The notes under the pieces are model-generated. The model saw only the letters and a list, made by a program, of their open reading frames with translations, was not told the origin of the DNA and ran no database searches. A stretch of 64,000 nucleotides of DNA, from contig NZ_LN852696.1 in NCBI RefSeq assembly GCF_001244545.1, positions 372,001 to 436,000 of the forward strand, written 5' to 3'. This DNA is from Candidatus Stoquefichus sp. SB1. Lineage in GTDB: Bacteria > Bacillota_I > Bacilli_A > Erysipelotrichales > Coprobacillaceae. The stretch's first letter is position 1; the number at the start of each line of letters is the position of its first letter. Position numbers and translations under genes: made by a program. Below are positions 1 through 10,135 of this stretch, piece after piece.

Positions 1-2
1 AA

Positions 3-443
3 TTTATATTCACATGTGCAATGGCACTTGTCATGGTTTATGCAATGATTTGTTATAATATTGCTTTAAATATAGGGCATATGACAAATCAAATCTTTGT
101 ATTAGCTTTAGAGGAACTGGTTATCATGTGGCCCATTGCGATTGTCTTAGAATGGTTCTTTGTTGAAAAATTAGCTGTTTCCTTAGCAATGAAAAAAGTT
201 GATCATCAAAAAGACAGTCAGCAATATATTAAACTGACAATTTGTTCAATGATTGTTTGCATCATGTGTCCAATTATGAGTTTTATCGCTACTTTGCTTT
301 TTAAAGATGCTGGAATACAAATCATTGCTGTCTGGATAGAAACAACAGTTTTTAATTTTCCGATGGCTTTTGTTTGGCAAATCTTTTTTGGTGGGGCTTT
401 CGTCCGTAAAATGGAGAGTTATTTTATTAGACAAATCGCTTGA
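3..443 (+). CDS. DUF2798 family membrane protein, 5'-truncated by window edge
   Basis: The reading frame is open to the window edge, so the start lies outside. The first in-frame Met is at base 21, but the residues before it (FIFTCA) look like the front of the first membrane helix. The visible part has helices at about residues 1-20, 25-45, 75-95 and 105-125. The MVYAMICYN and FFGGAFVRKM stretches resemble DUF2798 proteins, small membrane proteins of unknown function. It ends in a terminator hairpin that overlaps its last codons, so it is a separate transcript from the ATPase operon. Family assignment is by sequence style only. Confidence 0.6.
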   Translation, partial: FIFTCAMALVMVYAMICYNIALNIGHMTNQIFVLALEELVIMWPIAIVLEWFFVEKLAVSLAMKKVDHQKDSQQYIKLTICSMIVCIMCPIMSFIATLLFKDAGIQIIAVWIETTVFNFPMAFVWQIFFGGAFVRKMESYFIRQIA

Positions 444-457
444 TTTGTCTAATTTTA
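429..457 (+). terminator. Rho-independent terminator of the DUF2798 gene
   Basis: AGACAAATC (429-437) pairs with GATTTGTCT (442-450) around a GCTT loop, followed by a short T-rich run. The left arm lies inside the coding region. Confidence 0.6.
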
Positions 458-610
458 GGATAGATATCATGAATTGTATATTGGCAAATATTTGATTTTA
501 TTCTATCGTTGCAATGGCCTATTGAATAGATGAAAATAACAATTAATGGAGAGTCATTAATAAGAGAGATAAGGACATATTTTATTCTTTTTCTCAAAGT
601 GTTATTTTTC

Positions 611-639
611 TTGAAATGTCAAAAAAATAGGAGTACACT
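611..639 (+). promoter_or_regulatory. Putative sigma-A promoter of the V-ATPase operon
   Basis: TTGAAA (611-616) and TACACT (634-639) are separated by 17 bases, about 37 bases before the TTG start of the first ATPase gene. It is the best -35/-10 pair in the 230-base gap. Confidence 0.5.
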
Positions 640-675
640 ATGAAAGAATAAAGGATAAAGTGAGGAGGGATTATT

Positions 676-987
676 TTGGACAAAATTATTCAGGATATTG
701 TTGCTGTAGATTTGGAGTATTCACAAAAGGTTGAAGAAGCGCGTAAGAAGAAACAAGATGTTCAAAGCAATATGAGCGCTAAGAAAAAAGAAATCTACGA
801 TTCTTTTGTAAAAGAGTATCAAGTAAAAATTGATGCCCATAAAAAAGAATTAGAAACAGAGATACAGGAAACAAAGGCCAAAAATGAACAAGAGTACAAA
901 GAATCACTAAATCAGCTCTCTAGTCTTTACGAAAAGAATAAAGATGAGTGGGTATCTACCATTGTTAATCGTTGTAAAGAAATTTAG
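676..987 (+). CDS. V-type ATP synthase subunit G/H (peripheral stalk, NtpF-like)
   Basis: A 103-residue, highly charged, almost entirely helical protein with Lys/Glu-rich heptads, as expected for the peripheral-stalk G/H subunit that forms a coiled coil with subunit E. It starts with TTG behind a strong GAGGAGGG site (662-669); no ATG lies nearby in frame. As first gene of the operon it sits 15 bases before subunit C, the usual position for this subunit in Firmicutes V-type ATPase clusters. The family is low-complexity, so identification rests on position and coiled-coil character more than on motifs. Confidence 0.8.
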   Translation: MDKIIQDIVAVDLEYSQKVEEARKKKQDVQSNMSAKKKEIYDSFVKEYQVKIDAHKKELETEIQETKAKNEQEYKESLNQLSSLYEKNKDEWVSTIVNRCKEI

Positions 988-1002
988 AGAAGAGGTGATC
1001 GT

Positions 1003-2040
1003 ATGAGTTCTTTTTCATCAAATGCGATTCTTGCGAAAGCACGATCTATGTATTCACGTAGATTAACTGAGCAGAATTATGAAGAACTATTAAAAAGAAG
1101 AAGCATTAATGATTTGGTTGCCTATCTAAAAAGTGAAACGGCATACAGTGATATTCTTTCTGAATTAAAAGAAGTGAATGTTCACCGTGGTCAGTTAGAA
1201 TCCTTATTAAATAAGGAAATATTCTTAAGATTAGATAGATTAATGAGATTTGCTTCTAAAAAAGAGTTGGAATTCTATCGATTAGGTGTTACAGAATTAG
1301 AGATACAATTAATTTTAACGAAAACCAGATTAATTGTTTCTGATTATTACACAGGGTATGAATTAGAAATTCCAGATTATTTAAGTAAATATGCAAGCTT
1401 TGATTTGTATGGTTTATTGGCTATTAATGATTATGATAGTTTATTAGTCGTTTTACGAGGAACAAAGTATTATAATGCATTATTAAAATATAAACCAGTT
1501 GATGATAAGCCACTGGATTCTAATATGTTAGAGTTAGAACTGAAACATATTTATTATGCAGAGTATGTTGATACAGTCAATAAATTATTTAAAGGAAAGA
1601 AACGTAAAGATTTATTAACAATGATCAATACCTCTATAGAGTTACAGAATATTACAAAAATATATCGTCTTAAAAAATATTTCAATGCAACACCTGAACA
1701 AATCAGAGAAACATTATATATGGAATATAGTCGTATTCCACGTAGTGTTATGTATGAATTGATTGAAACTAAGGATGCGAGTGAATTTTTAAAGAAATTA
1801 GCTGAGTCACCTTATAAATTATTTGTTGATGATAATGAATTTGTTTATATTGAGTATTATACTGAAAAAATTCAATATCATTTGGCTAAACGTTTTATGC
1901 GTTTTTCAACAGATAGTGCATTGGTATATATGACATATAGAATTGTATATCAGGTAGAAATTGATAATCTTAAACATATTATTGAAGGTTTAAGATATGG
2001 AGAAGCACCGAGTCAAATCGAATCGATGTTAATCTATTAG
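1003..2040 (+). CDS. ntpC: V-type ATP synthase subunit C (central stalk cap, d/C homologue)
   Basis: A 345-residue soluble, helix-rich protein of the AtpC/NtpC family, the funnel that couples the central rotor shaft to the membrane K ring. The N-terminus (SSNAILAKARSMYSRRL) matches the family opening, and the length is normal. It has a good AGAGGTGA ribosome site and lies between the stalk subunit and the I subunits, as in other bacterial V-type operons. There is no membrane helix. Confidence 0.9.
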   Translation: MSSFSSNAILAKARSMYSRRLTEQNYEELLKRRSINDLVAYLKSETAYSDILSELKEVNVHRGQLESLLNKEIFLRLDRLMRFASKKELEFYRLGVTELEIQLILTKTRLIVSDYYTGYELEIPDYLSKYASFDLYGLLAINDYDSLLVVLRGTKYYNALLKYKPVDDKPLDSNMLELELKHIYYAEYVDTVNKLFKGKKRKDLLTMINTSIELQNITKIYRLKKYFNATPEQIRETLYMEYSRIPRSVMYELIETKDASEFLKKLAESPYKLFVDDNEFVYIEYYTEKIQYHLAKRFMRFSTDSALVYMTYRIVYQVEIDNLKHIIEGLRYGEAPSQIESMLIY

Positions 2041-2051
2041 GGGGAAATGTT

Positions 2052-3581
2052 ATGGCTATAGAAGAAATGGTATTATTGAATATGACTTTTGATCGTCATG
2101 ATTTAGATCAAGTTTTATTTAAGTTAAAAGATTCAAAATACTTTTATCCTCAGTCTGCTTCAAAGATTGTCAATAACGTCAAAGGTGTACATGCTTTACA
2201 AGAAGATAATGTTTATACAATGATGTTAGATCGTTTGATTCAGATAGGATCTGATATGAAGTTAGATTTAAATCGTGATTTGGCTCCTGAATATACTTTA
2301 GATCATGGGAAAACAGATGAATATCTAAAGGGATTAGAAGAAGAAATCAAAAAGATAAAAGATATTCAAGATCAGTTAATAACTGAAAAACAGGAAAATG
2401 AAGTGACATTAGAAATGTTAAATCATTTATCTTTATCTGAAGTGAATTTAGATCAGTTAATGGAATGTCAGTATATGAAAGCAAGATTTGGTCGTTTTAA
2501 AAGACAAAATCTTGATAAGATTAAGTATTATGATGCTCGCCCATTTATATTTAATAAATTAGGTGAAGATCGTCATTATGTCTGGTGTTGTTATATTGTA
2601 ACAAATAACTTACAGTTAGAAGTTGATAACATCTTCCAGGCGTTAGGGTTTGAAGAAATTTCTATTCCACCATTTGTACATGGAAAATTAGATGATGCAA
2701 AGAAGGAATTAGAACAAGAGATTCATGCAATGGAAGAATATATTTTACGTATGGATCAAAAAATGACAATTTTAAGAGAAACACATAAAGTCGATTTGTT
2801 GAAAGTTTATTCAACAGCTTACTTCTTACAAAGAATTGAAGCTTACAAAGTCTTTGTTGTGGATTATCAGAGTAAATGTGCAATTTATGGATTTATTCCA
2901 ACACGTCAGCTTGAAGAATTTAAAAAGCATCTTTCAAGTATTACAAGTATGGAATATCAGAATTTGCCTGCTGATATCTTAGATCATCAGGAAGTTGTGG
3001 CACCAACAGTTGTGCATAATGCAAAAATTGTCAAACCATTTGAAGTCGTGAGTAAAGTAAAACAATCTGATGTTATTGATACAACGATAGCATTTGCATT
3101 TCTTTATTATGCAGTCTTCATTATCTTTTTGGGGGATTTAGGAGTTGGAGCAGTGCTCGTCTTGCTTGGACTTCTTACAAGAAAGAAGAAAATGGGATCA
3201 TTACTTCTTTCACTTGGTATAGCAACCGCAATTGGTGGATTGATTTATGGTGATGTTTTCTATACAATCAATCTTTATCCAGCAATAGCGTTACCACTAT
3301 CAGTTGTTTATAAACTACTTGATGGTTTTGTTCTTTTAATTGCAGGAACATATACGATAAATGCATTTAAGAAAATGTATTTACAGAATTCTACAGTTGA
3401 AAGAGTTCTCTCAATGAAGGGAATTTGTGGTTTGATTGTTGTTTATGCATTGCTTGTTTATTTGGGATGTGCATTTGAAGCACACTTAAACTTGCCGATC
3501 ATGCCATTCGCTATTGTGATCGTTGCTTGCCTTGTATTGGTTTTGGTTAAATCAATCATGAAAAAAAGATCAGCACATTAA
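2052..3581 (+). CDS. V-type ATP synthase subunit I paralogue, truncated before the proton-path helices
   Basis: A 509-residue subunit-I-like protein. Residues 1-330 form the cytoplasmic arm with coiled coils. Residues about 345-500 hold hydrophobic helices, including a GDLGVGAV segment that aligns with GDIGQGIV of the next gene. Both proteins open with the same pattern (…LxKLxxxKxFxPxxASK…) and are clear paralogues. This copy stops about where the neighbour reads KEPLTHKLEG, so it lacks the last helices including the SFLRVGG segment with the essential arginine. It cannot by itself move ions. It is intact, with a good ribosome site (GGGGAAATG context) and the same codon use as the operon, so it is probably functional rather than decayed. 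Its role is unknown: it could replace or accompany the full subunit. Confidence 0.85.
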   Translation: MAIEEMVLLNMTFDRHDLDQVLFKLKDSKYFYPQSASKIVNNVKGVHALQEDNVYTMMLDRLIQIGSDMKLDLNRDLAPEYTLDHGKTDEYLKGLEEEIKKIKDIQDQLITEKQENEVTLEMLNHLSLSEVNLDQLMECQYMKARFGRFKRQNLDKIKYYDARPFIFNKLGEDRHYVWCCYIVTNNLQLEVDNIFQALGFEEISIPPFVHGKLDDAKKELEQEIHAMEEYILRMDQKMTILRETHKVDLLKVYSTAYFLQRIEAYKVFVVDYQSKCAIYGFIPTRQLEEFKKHLSSITSMEYQNLPADILDHQEVVAPTVVHNAKIVKPFEVVSKVKQSDVIDTTIAFAFLYYAVFIIFLGDLGVGAVLVLLGLLTRKKKMGSLLLSLGIATAIGGLIYGDVFYTINLYPAIALPLSVVYKLLDGFVLLIAGTYTINAFKKMYLQNSTVERVLSMKGICGLIVVYALLVYLGCAFEAHLNLPIMPFAIVIVACLVLVLVKSIMKKRSAH

Positions 3582-3596
3582 GGAAGGGAGAAACAT

Positions 3597-5504
3597 ATGG
3601 CAATAGCAAAATTGAAGCTACTAGAAATTGAGTTTCCAGCAGAACAATATGATGCCGTATTGATGAAACTTATCAATACTAAGGATTTTCATCCAGAGTT
3701 AGCTTCGAAATTTGCAGATTCTGTACAAGGGTTATCAGTCTTAAATCGGGAAAATCCGTATGCTGATTTGATCGCACGTATGGAAGAAGCAAGAGACAAT
3801 TATCATTTAGAATTAAAAAATATAAATGTTGATAGTACAAGAATTAATATCATTCAGGCTGATACATTCTTTTGTAATGTATTAGAACAAGTATCTAAGA
3901 TTGAGAAGGTGAAAGAAGATCTTCAAAATATGATTGAAGAAAATGAAGCAACAATTTCTCAATTAGAGCATATGATTGATGCAAAACTTGATTTTGATAA
4001 ATTATTTAGTTGTAAATATCTACAAATTCGTTTTGGTAGAATTCCAACTGTTAATTTAGATAAATTACAATATTATGGAGCCCAAGAATTCTTATTTATG
4101 ACTCTTCATAAAGGGACAAAAGAAACATATTGTGGTTATATTACAACCCAAAGTAAAGCTCCTGAAATTGATAACATCTTCTCTTCATTGTATTTTGAAA
4201 GAATTCATATTCCAGAGTTTGTTCATGGAACACCTCAGGAAGCGTTACAGGTTTTAAAAGAAGAAGATGAAACAGCAAGAGAATATTTGAAAGTTCTTAA
4301 TGAAAGAATTCAAAAATTATTTGCTGATAACGTAGATGAAATGAATCATATTTATTCTGTTTCAAAGAAATTGAATGAAACATATGATGCTCAAAAATAC
4401 GTTGTTGTTTTTGGAAAAAATGCTGCTGTTTATGGCTTTGCTGAAGAAAAAACAGCGAAAGAGATAAAAGCAGATTTTGAAACATTGGAAGATGTTCATG
4501 TTGAATTAAAACCAGCAATGGGAGATTCACGTTTAACACCACCTACAAAATTAAAGAATAATTGGTTCTCAAGACCATTTAAGATGTTTGTGGAAATGTA
4601 TGGTGTTCCATCTTATACAGATTTTGATCCGACTAATTTAGTAGCCATTAGTTATACTTTCTTATTTGGTATGATGTTTGGAGATATTGGACAAGGAATT
4701 GTTTTATCATTAGTTGGTTATTTCTTCTATAAGTGGAAAGGTATGCAATTAGGTGCTGTTGGAATGCGTTTGGGTATTTCAAGTACTTTGTTTGGAATTG
4801 TTTTTGGATCATTCTTTGGAAGTGAAGAAATTTTCCATCCAATATTTGTGCCAATGGAATCTGAAAATACAATGCCATTATTAATGGTTGCGATTGCAAC
4901 AGGAGTTATTCTGATTATTATTTCGATTGTATTTAATATCGTTTTAAACTTTAAGAAGAAACGCTGGGGAGATTTATTATTCTCTCAAAATGGTGTGGCT
5001 GGACTTGTTTTCTATGTATCTGTTCTACTGATGGTGGCTAATATGTTAGTTGGTTTAGATTTACCATTAGGTGGACCAGTATATATTGTCTTACTGATTG
5101 CAATGCCAGTGGTGATGATATTCTTAAAAGAACCATTGACACATAAATTAGAAGGTGAAAAGATGTTCCCACATGGTTTTGGAGCATTCTTTACTGAAGC
5201 TTTCTTTGAATTGTTTGAAGTTATGTTGACATTTATTGCCAATACAATGTCATTCTTGCGTGTTGGAGGATTTGTTTTATCACATGCTGGGATGATGATG
5301 GTTGTTTATACATTAGCTAAGATGGTTAATGGTGGTGTAGAGTCATTAACACTTGCTTATTTGTTAGTTGTTATCATCGGTAATATCTTCGTTATGTGTT
5401 TGGAAGGTATGATTGTTGGTATCCAAGTTTTACGTCTTGAGTTCTACGAAATGTTCTCACGTTATTATGAAGGAAAAGGGAAACCTTTTGTATCTATTAA
5501 ATAA
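3597..5504 (+). CDS. ntpI: V-type ATP synthase subunit I (membrane stator, a-subunit homologue), full length
   Basis: A 635-residue protein with a cytoplasmic arm (about 1-345) and a membrane domain with seven to eight helices (about 350-625). The NTMSFLRVGGFVLSHAG segment carries Arg555, which corresponds to the essential arginine facing the rotor carboxylate. This subunit forms the ion half-channels beside the K ring and anchors the peripheral stalks. It follows the truncated paralogue by 15 bases with an AAGGAAGGGAG site, and precedes subunit K. Confidence 0.93.
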   Translation: MAIAKLKLLEIEFPAEQYDAVLMKLINTKDFHPELASKFADSVQGLSVLNRENPYADLIARMEEARDNYHLELKNINVDSTRINIIQADTFFCNVLEQVSKIEKVKEDLQNMIEENEATISQLEHMIDAKLDFDKLFSCKYLQIRFGRIPTVNLDKLQYYGAQEFLFMTLHKGTKETYCGYITTQSKAPEIDNIFSSLYFERIHIPEFVHGTPQEALQVLKEEDETAREYLKVLNERIQKLFADNVDEMNHIYSVSKKLNETYDAQKYVVVFGKNAAVYGFAEEKTAKEIKADFETLEDVHVELKPAMGDSRLTPPTKLKNNWFSRPFKMFVEMYGVPSYTDFDPTNLVAISYTFLFGMMFGDIGQGIVLSLVGYFFYKWKGMQLGAVGMRLGISSTLFGIVFGSFFGSEEIFHPIFVPMESENTMPLLMVAIATGVILIIISIVFNIVLNFKKKRWGDLLFSQNGVAGLVFYVSVLLMVANMLVGLDLPLGGPVYIVLLIAMPVVMIFLKEPLTHKLEGEKMFPHGFGAFFTEAFFELFEVMLTFIANTMSFLRVGGFVLSHAGMMMVVYTLAKMVNGGVESLTLAYLLVVIIGNIFVMCLEGMIVGIQVLRLEFYEMFSRYYEGKGKPFVSIK

Positions 5505-5537
5505 AAAAATAAAAATTATATTTGGAGGAATTATATT

Positions 5538-5960
5538 ATGAATTTATTAATGTTTATTTTACCTGCTATTGCTGTTGTTTTATTGTCATTACCTTTAGTG
5601 AAGATGTTCACTACTAAAGTGAGTAAAGAAAGTGCAAAATGGCGTTTATTAACTCATGTTGGTGGATTCTTTGGAGCTGTTGCTTTAACTTTCTGTTTAT
5701 CAATGAGTTCAGCATTTGCTGCTGATGCTGCAATCGCTGGAACATTAGCTCAAGGTTTAGGATTTATTGCTGCTGCTTTATCAACTGGATGTTCTGCATT
5801 AGGTGCTGGTATTGCCGTAGCTGCTGCTGCACCTGCTGCAATTGGAGCATTCTCTGAAAATGATAACAACTTTGGTAAAGCATTAATCTTCGTTGCCTTA
5901 GGTGAAGGGGTTGCCATTTACGGATTATTAATTTCTATCTTAATTATTAACGGTTTATAA
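5538..5960 (+). CDS. ntpK: V-type ATP synthase subunit K (rotor ring proteolipid)
   Basis: A 140-residue hydrophobic protein with one c-type hairpin (about residues 74-138), preceded by an extra N-terminal helix and a second helix ending in an Ala-rich, signal-like stretch (AFAADAA). The ion-carrying glutamate is Glu123 in ALGEGVAIYG. Positions that hold Gln and Ser/Thr in sodium-binding rings (as in Ilyobacter c or Enterococcus NtpK) are occupied by Ala/Val, Gly and Val here. I therefore infer proton rather than sodium coupling. It has a strong GGAGGA site and is the expected neighbour of subunit I. Confidence 0.9.
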   Translation: MNLLMFILPAIAVVLLSLPLVKMFTTKVSKESAKWRLLTHVGGFFGAVALTFCLSMSSAFAADAAIAGTLAQGLGFIAAALSTGCSALGAGIAVAAAAPAAIGAFSENDNNFGKALIFVALGEGVAIYGLLISILIINGL

Positions 5961-5983
5961 TACGAAAAGAAAGGTCTGATTAT

Positions 5984-6292
5984 ATGAAATTTTTCTTAAT
6001 CAGCGATAATATTGATACATTGATGGGGCTAAGATTGGTTGGTATTGAAGGGGTTGTTGTTCATACCAGAAGAGATTTTCTGGAAGTTCTTCAAACAAAA
6101 ATGAAAGATTCTTCAATAGCGATTATCTTAGTCACGACAAAGTTAGTCGATATGTGTCCAGATATTATATCTGAAATTAAATTAAAACAACAAAAACCTT
6201 TGATTACGGAAATACCTGACCGTCATGGAAATTCTAAGATTGGTGAAACAATTGATGGTTATGTATCAGAAGCAATCGGAGTGAAACTATAG
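5984..6292 (+). CDS. ntpG: V-type ATP synthase subunit F (central shaft)
   Basis: A 102-residue small alpha/beta protein of the AtpF/NtpG family. It opens with MKFFLISDNIDTLMGLRLVGIEG and has a Rossmann-like pattern of hydrophobic strands (IAIILVTTKLVD). The family binds subunit D to form the rotating shaft. The gene lies between K and E with 23 bases upstream and an AAAGGTCTGAT site. Confidence 0.87.
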   Translation: MKFFLISDNIDTLMGLRLVGIEGVVVHTRRDFLEVLQTKMKDSSIAIILVTTKLVDMCPDIISEIKLKQQKPLITEIPDRHGNSKIGETIDGYVSEAIGVKL

Positions 6293-6304
6293 GAGAGAAA
6301 GATT

Positions 6305-6901
6305 ATGCAGAATATTGATCAAGTATTTCTCTATATGAAAGATGAAATTGAAAGACAAGCAAAGAATGAAGAGAAATCTATTCTTGATGAAGTCAAATCA
6401 CTAGAAGATGAAGCTTATGAATCTATGAGAGCTGAAGCGAAAAGAGATGCTGATTTGAAATTAAAACAAGAAGAAGAGGAAATGAGTTCTAATGCTTCTG
6501 CTGAAATTTCTGAAAGTCATATTGAAAGAACTAAGAAATTAATTGAAAAAAGAGATGAGTATGTCAAAACAATTTTTGATGAAGCAAAAAAGAAATTATT
6601 AGCTTTTGCAGATAGTCAAGACTATGCATCTTTTATGGAAGCAAAAATAAAGAAAGTTGCACCTAACTTTGAAGGGACGCATGCAGTTATGTATGTCGCT
6701 AAAAAAGATTTATCTATGGAAAAAGCTTTAACAAAAGCTTTTGGACATGAGATTAAAGTTGAAGCAAGTGATGAAATTGTCATTGGTGGATTTATGATTG
6801 AAGATAAAGAATCTTCATTAGTCGTTGATGAAACTTTGGATTTTGCTTTAAATAATCAAAAAGAATGGTTCAATAAAAATTCTGGATTAATTATAAAATA
6901 A
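6305..6901 (+). CDS. ntpE: V-type ATP synthase subunit E (peripheral stalk)
   Basis: A 198-residue protein with a long charged N-terminal helix (about 1-105) and a globular C-terminal half ending VIGGFMIEDKESSLVVDETLDF, a hallmark of the E family where the chain docks on subunit B. It pairs with the G/H subunit encoded by the first gene of the operon. AGGAGAG precedes the ATG. Confidence 0.88.
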   Translation: MQNIDQVFLYMKDEIERQAKNEEKSILDEVKSLEDEAYESMRAEAKRDADLKLKQEEEEMSSNASAEISESHIERTKKLIEKRDEYVKTIFDEAKKKLLAFADSQDYASFMEAKIKKVAPNFEGTHAVMYVAKKDLSMEKALTKAFGHEIKVEASDEIVIGGFMIEDKESSLVVDETLDFALNNQKEWFNKNSGLIIK

Positions 6902-6920
6902 AAACATGGGGGATTTGAAA

Positions 6921-8672
6921 ATGAATGAAAATGTAATCTATTCAATCAATGGTCCCGTTGTTACAGTGAAAGATACTGATGCCTTTTCGATGTTAGAAAT
7001 GGTTTATGTTGGAAATGCTAGATTGATAGGGGAAGTTATCTCTATCAAAAAAGAATTTACAACAATCCAAGTCTATGAAACGACAACAGGATTAAAACCA
7101 GGAGAACCTGTTTATGCAACAGGACAACCTATTTCTGTAACTCTTGGACCTGGTATTTTAAGAAATATTTTTGATGGGATTGAAAGACCCCTAGAAGAAA
7201 TAGCAAAGGAATCTGGATCATTTATTCCAACAGGTAGTCATGTTGACCCTCTTGATAAGAATAAATTATGGGATGTCACAATGGTTGCTAAAGTCGGTGA
7301 TCAAGTGAAAGGTGGAGATATTTATGCCACTATTCCTGAAACTGATTTAATTACTCATAAATGTATGGTTTCACCATATACAAAAGGGAAAGTTATTGAA
7401 GTTGCACCAAATGGTCAATATAAGATTGATGATGTTGTGATGAAGATTGAGGATGAAGAAGGAAAGATTATTGAATGTACTTTAACTCAAAAATGGCCAA
7501 TTAAACAATCTCGTCCAGTTACAAAACGTTTACCTATTTCAATGCCACTTGTGACTGGGCAACGTGTTATTGATACATTGTTCCCAATTGCAAAAGGTGG
7601 AACAGCAGCTATTCCTGGTGGATTTGGAACTGGGAAAACAATGACTCAGCACCAGTTAGCAAAATGGTGTGATGCTGATATTATCGTTTATGTTGGTTGT
7701 GGAGAACGTGGAAATGAAATGACACAAGTTCTTGAAGAGTTTAGAGAATTGATTGACCCTAAGTCAAACAAACCTTTAACAGATAGAACTGTCTTAATTG
7801 CCAACACTTCTAACATGCCAGTTGCAGCTCGTGAAGCTTCTATTTATACAGGTGTTACACTTGCTGAATATTATCGTGATATGGGATATCATGTTGCGAT
7901 TATGGCTGACTCAACTTCTCGTTGGGCAGAAGCATTACGTGAAATCTCTGGACGTTTGGAAGAAATGCCTGCCGAAGAAGGTTTCCCTGCATATCTCCCT
8001 TCACGTTTATCTCAATTCTATGAACGTGCTGGATATATGGATAATTTAAATGGTACAAAAGGTTCTGTAACAATTATCGGAGCTGTTTCTCCTCAAGGGG
8101 CAGACTTCTCTGAACCAGTTACTCAAAATACAAAACGTTTCGTTCGTACATTCTGGGCATTAGATAAAGCATTAGCTTATGCACGTCACTATTTTGCGAT
8201 TAACTGGAATCAAAGTTACAGTGAATATATTCCTGATCTAGAAAGATGGTTCAATAAAAATGTTGATCCTAAGTTCTTAAGAGATCGTCAGGAATTAGCA
8301 AGTATTCTTGCTGAAGAAACAAAATTAATGGAAATCGTTAAGTTAATGGGGTCTGATGTTTTACCTGATGATCAAAAATTAATTATCGAGGTAGCTAAAC
8401 TTGTTCGTGTTGGTTATTTACAACAAAATGCTTTCCATCCTGATGATACTTATGTTCCACTTGAAAAACAGTTAAAAATGATGGAAGTTATTTTATATAT
8501 GTATAAACGTGGAAAAGAAGTTGTTAATGCTGGAAAACCAATTCGTTTGATTTTGGAAACAGGTATTTTTGATAAGGTTGTTAAAATGAAATATGATGTT
8601 CCAAATAATAATTTAGCTTTGTTTGATGATTATTATAAGGAAATTGATGAAGCAGTTGCATCTATAGACTAA
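6921..8672 (+). CDS. ntpA: V-type ATP synthase catalytic subunit A
   Basis: Catalytic subunit of the V1 hexamer, 583 residues from the start chosen here. The P-loop GGFGTGKT is at residues 233-240, followed by GERGNE and the [26 protein letters not shown] block that marks V-type A subunits. The long non-homologous insert (about 110-200) that distinguishes A from B is present. An ATG 15 bases upstream overlaps the GGGGGA ribosome site (6908-6913) and would give a run-in of MGDLK; ATG 6921 has correct spacing and begins [14 protein letters not shown], so I prefer it. Confidence 0.96.
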   Translation: MNENVIYSINGPVVTVKDTDAFSMLEMVYVGNARLIGEVISIKKEFTTIQVYETTTGLKPGEPVYATGQPISVTLGPGILRNIFDGIERPLEEIAKESGSFIPTGSHVDPLDKNKLWDVTMVAKVGDQVKGGDIYATIPETDLITHKCMVSPYTKGKVIEVAPNGQYKIDDVVMKIEDEEGKIIECTLTQKWPIKQSRPVTKRLPISMPLVTGQRVIDTLFPIAKGGTAAIPGGFGTGKTMTQHQLAKWCDADIIVYVGCGERGNEMTQVLEEFRELIDPKSNKPLTDRTVLIANTSNMPVAAREASIYTGVTLAEYYRDMGYHVAIMADSTSRWAEALREISGRLEEMPAEEGFPAYLPSRLSQFYERAGYMDNLNGTKGSVTIIGAVSPQGADFSEPVTQNTKRFVRTFWALDKALAYARHYFAINWNQSYSEYIPDLERWFNKNVDPKFLRDRQELASILAEETKLMEIVKLMGSDVLPDDQKLIIEVAKLVRVGYLQQNAFHPDDTYVPLEKQLKMMEVILYMYKRGKEVVNAGKPIRLILETGIFDKVVKMKYDVPNNNLALFDDYYKEIDEAVASID

Positions 8673-8686
8673 AGGAGGAAAAAGTT

Positions 8687-10135
8687 ATGAGTCTTCAATA
8701 TGTAGGTTTGAATGAAATTAACGGTCCATTAGTCGTATTAGATCATGTCAAAGATGCTTCATACGACGAAATGGTTGAATTACAATGTAAAGATGGTTCT
8801 ACTCGTTTAGGACGTATTGTTCAAATTGAAGGAGAAAGAGTTGTTGTTCAGGTATTTGAAGGAACAAACTCACTATCTTTAGCAAATACAAAAACAAGAT
8901 TATTAGGTCATCCAATGGAGTTACCAGTTTCTAGAGAAATCTTAGGTCGTGTTTTCTCTGGGGCTGGAAAGCCAATTGATGGACTTGGTGAAATTTATGC
9001 TGAAAAATCAATGGATATTAATGGTTTGCCATTGAATCCAGTAGCACGTGTTTATCCACGTAACTATATCAATACAGGAATTTCGTCTATTGACTGTTTG
9101 ACAACATTGATTCGTGGTCAAAAATTACCTATCTTCTCAGGTTCAGGTTTACCACATAATCAATTAGCTGTTCAAATTGTTAAGCAGGCAAAAGTTGCTG
9201 ATGATGAAGGTAAAGGATTCGGGGTTGTTTTTGCCGCTATGGGTGTTACAAACGATGTTGCTGAATACTTTAGACGTTCATTTGAAGAAGCAGGGGTTAT
9301 GCAAAGAGTTGTTATGTTCCTTAACTTATCAAATGACCCTATTATTGAACGTATCTTAACACCAAGATGTGCTTTAACAGCTGCTGAATATTTAGCATTT
9401 GAACATGATATGCATATCTTAGTTATTTATACTGACGTCACTTCTTATTGTGAAGCATTGCGTGAATTCTCTTCAAGTAAAGGAGAAATTCCTGGACGTA
9501 AAGGATATCCTGGATATCTTTATTCAGATTTAGCTTCTTTATATGAAAGAGCTGGAATTGCCAAATCAGCAAATGGTTCTGTTACACAAATTCCTATTTT
9601 GACAATGCCTAACAATGATATTACGCATCCAGTTCCTGACTTAACTGGATATATTACGGAAGGACAAATTACACTTGATTCTGAATTGAATGCAATGGGT
9701 ATTTATCCACCAGTAAGTGTTTTACCATCATTATCACGTTTAATGAAAGACGGTATTGGTGAAGGATTTACAAGAGCTGATCATTCATCTGTTTCTAACC
9801 AATTATTTGCTGCTTATGCACATGTGCAAGATGTTAAATCATTAACATCAGTTATTGGTGAAGACGAATTATCTGCAGTTGATAAGAAGTATATGGAATT
9901 TGGTCGTTTGTTTGAAAAATTCTTTATTAATCAAGGATTTAATACAAATAGATCTATTGAAGAAACACTTGATTTAGGATGGACATTATTATCTGTACTT
10001 CCTAAAGGTGAATTAGACCGTATTGATAATGCTGTATTAGAACAATTCTATGATCATGAAAAAGCCGTAGCTCAATTTGGTCTTCTAGAAGATGGTCAAA
10101 TCAAAGAGTTACAACAGGCAGTAGACAATGGCTAA
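8687..10135 (+). CDS. ntpB: V-type ATP synthase regulatory subunit B
   Basis: A 482-residue non-catalytic partner of A in the V1 hexamer. The P-loop position reads FSGSGLPHN instead of a GKT, normal for B subunits, and the family segments [21 protein letters not shown] and [26 protein letters not shown] (split over two strands) are intact. AAAGGAGG lies at the expected distance. The stop overlaps the start of subunit D by 8 bases, so translation is probably coupled. Confidence 0.96.
   Translation: MSLQYVGLNEINGPLVVLDHVKDASYDEMVELQCKDGSTRLGRIVQIEGERVVVQVFEGTNSLSLANTKTRLLGHPMELPVSREILGRVFSGAGKPIDGLGEIYAEKSMDINGLPLNPVARVYPRNYINTGISSIDCLTTLIRGQKLPIFSGSGLPHNQLAVQIVKQAKVADDEGKGFGVVFAAMGVTNDVAEYFRRSFEEAGVMQRVVMFLNLSNDPIIERILTPRCALTAAEYLAFEHDMHILVIYTDVTSYCEALREFSSSKGEIPGRKGYPGYLYSDLASLYERAGIAKSANGSVTQIPILTMPNNDITHPVPDLTGYITEGQITLDSELNAMGIYPPVSVLPSLSRLMKDGIGEGFTRADHSSVSNQLFAAYAHVQDVKSLTSVIGEDELSAVDKKYMEFGRLFEKFFINQGFNTNRSIEETLDLGWTLLSVLPKGELDRIDNAVLEQFYDHEKAVAQFGLLEDGQIKELQQAVDNG

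Noticed and set aside
7798-8049. Second frame inside the ATPase A subunit gene
   Set aside because: Overlaps the conserved catalytic core in another frame; no start signal.
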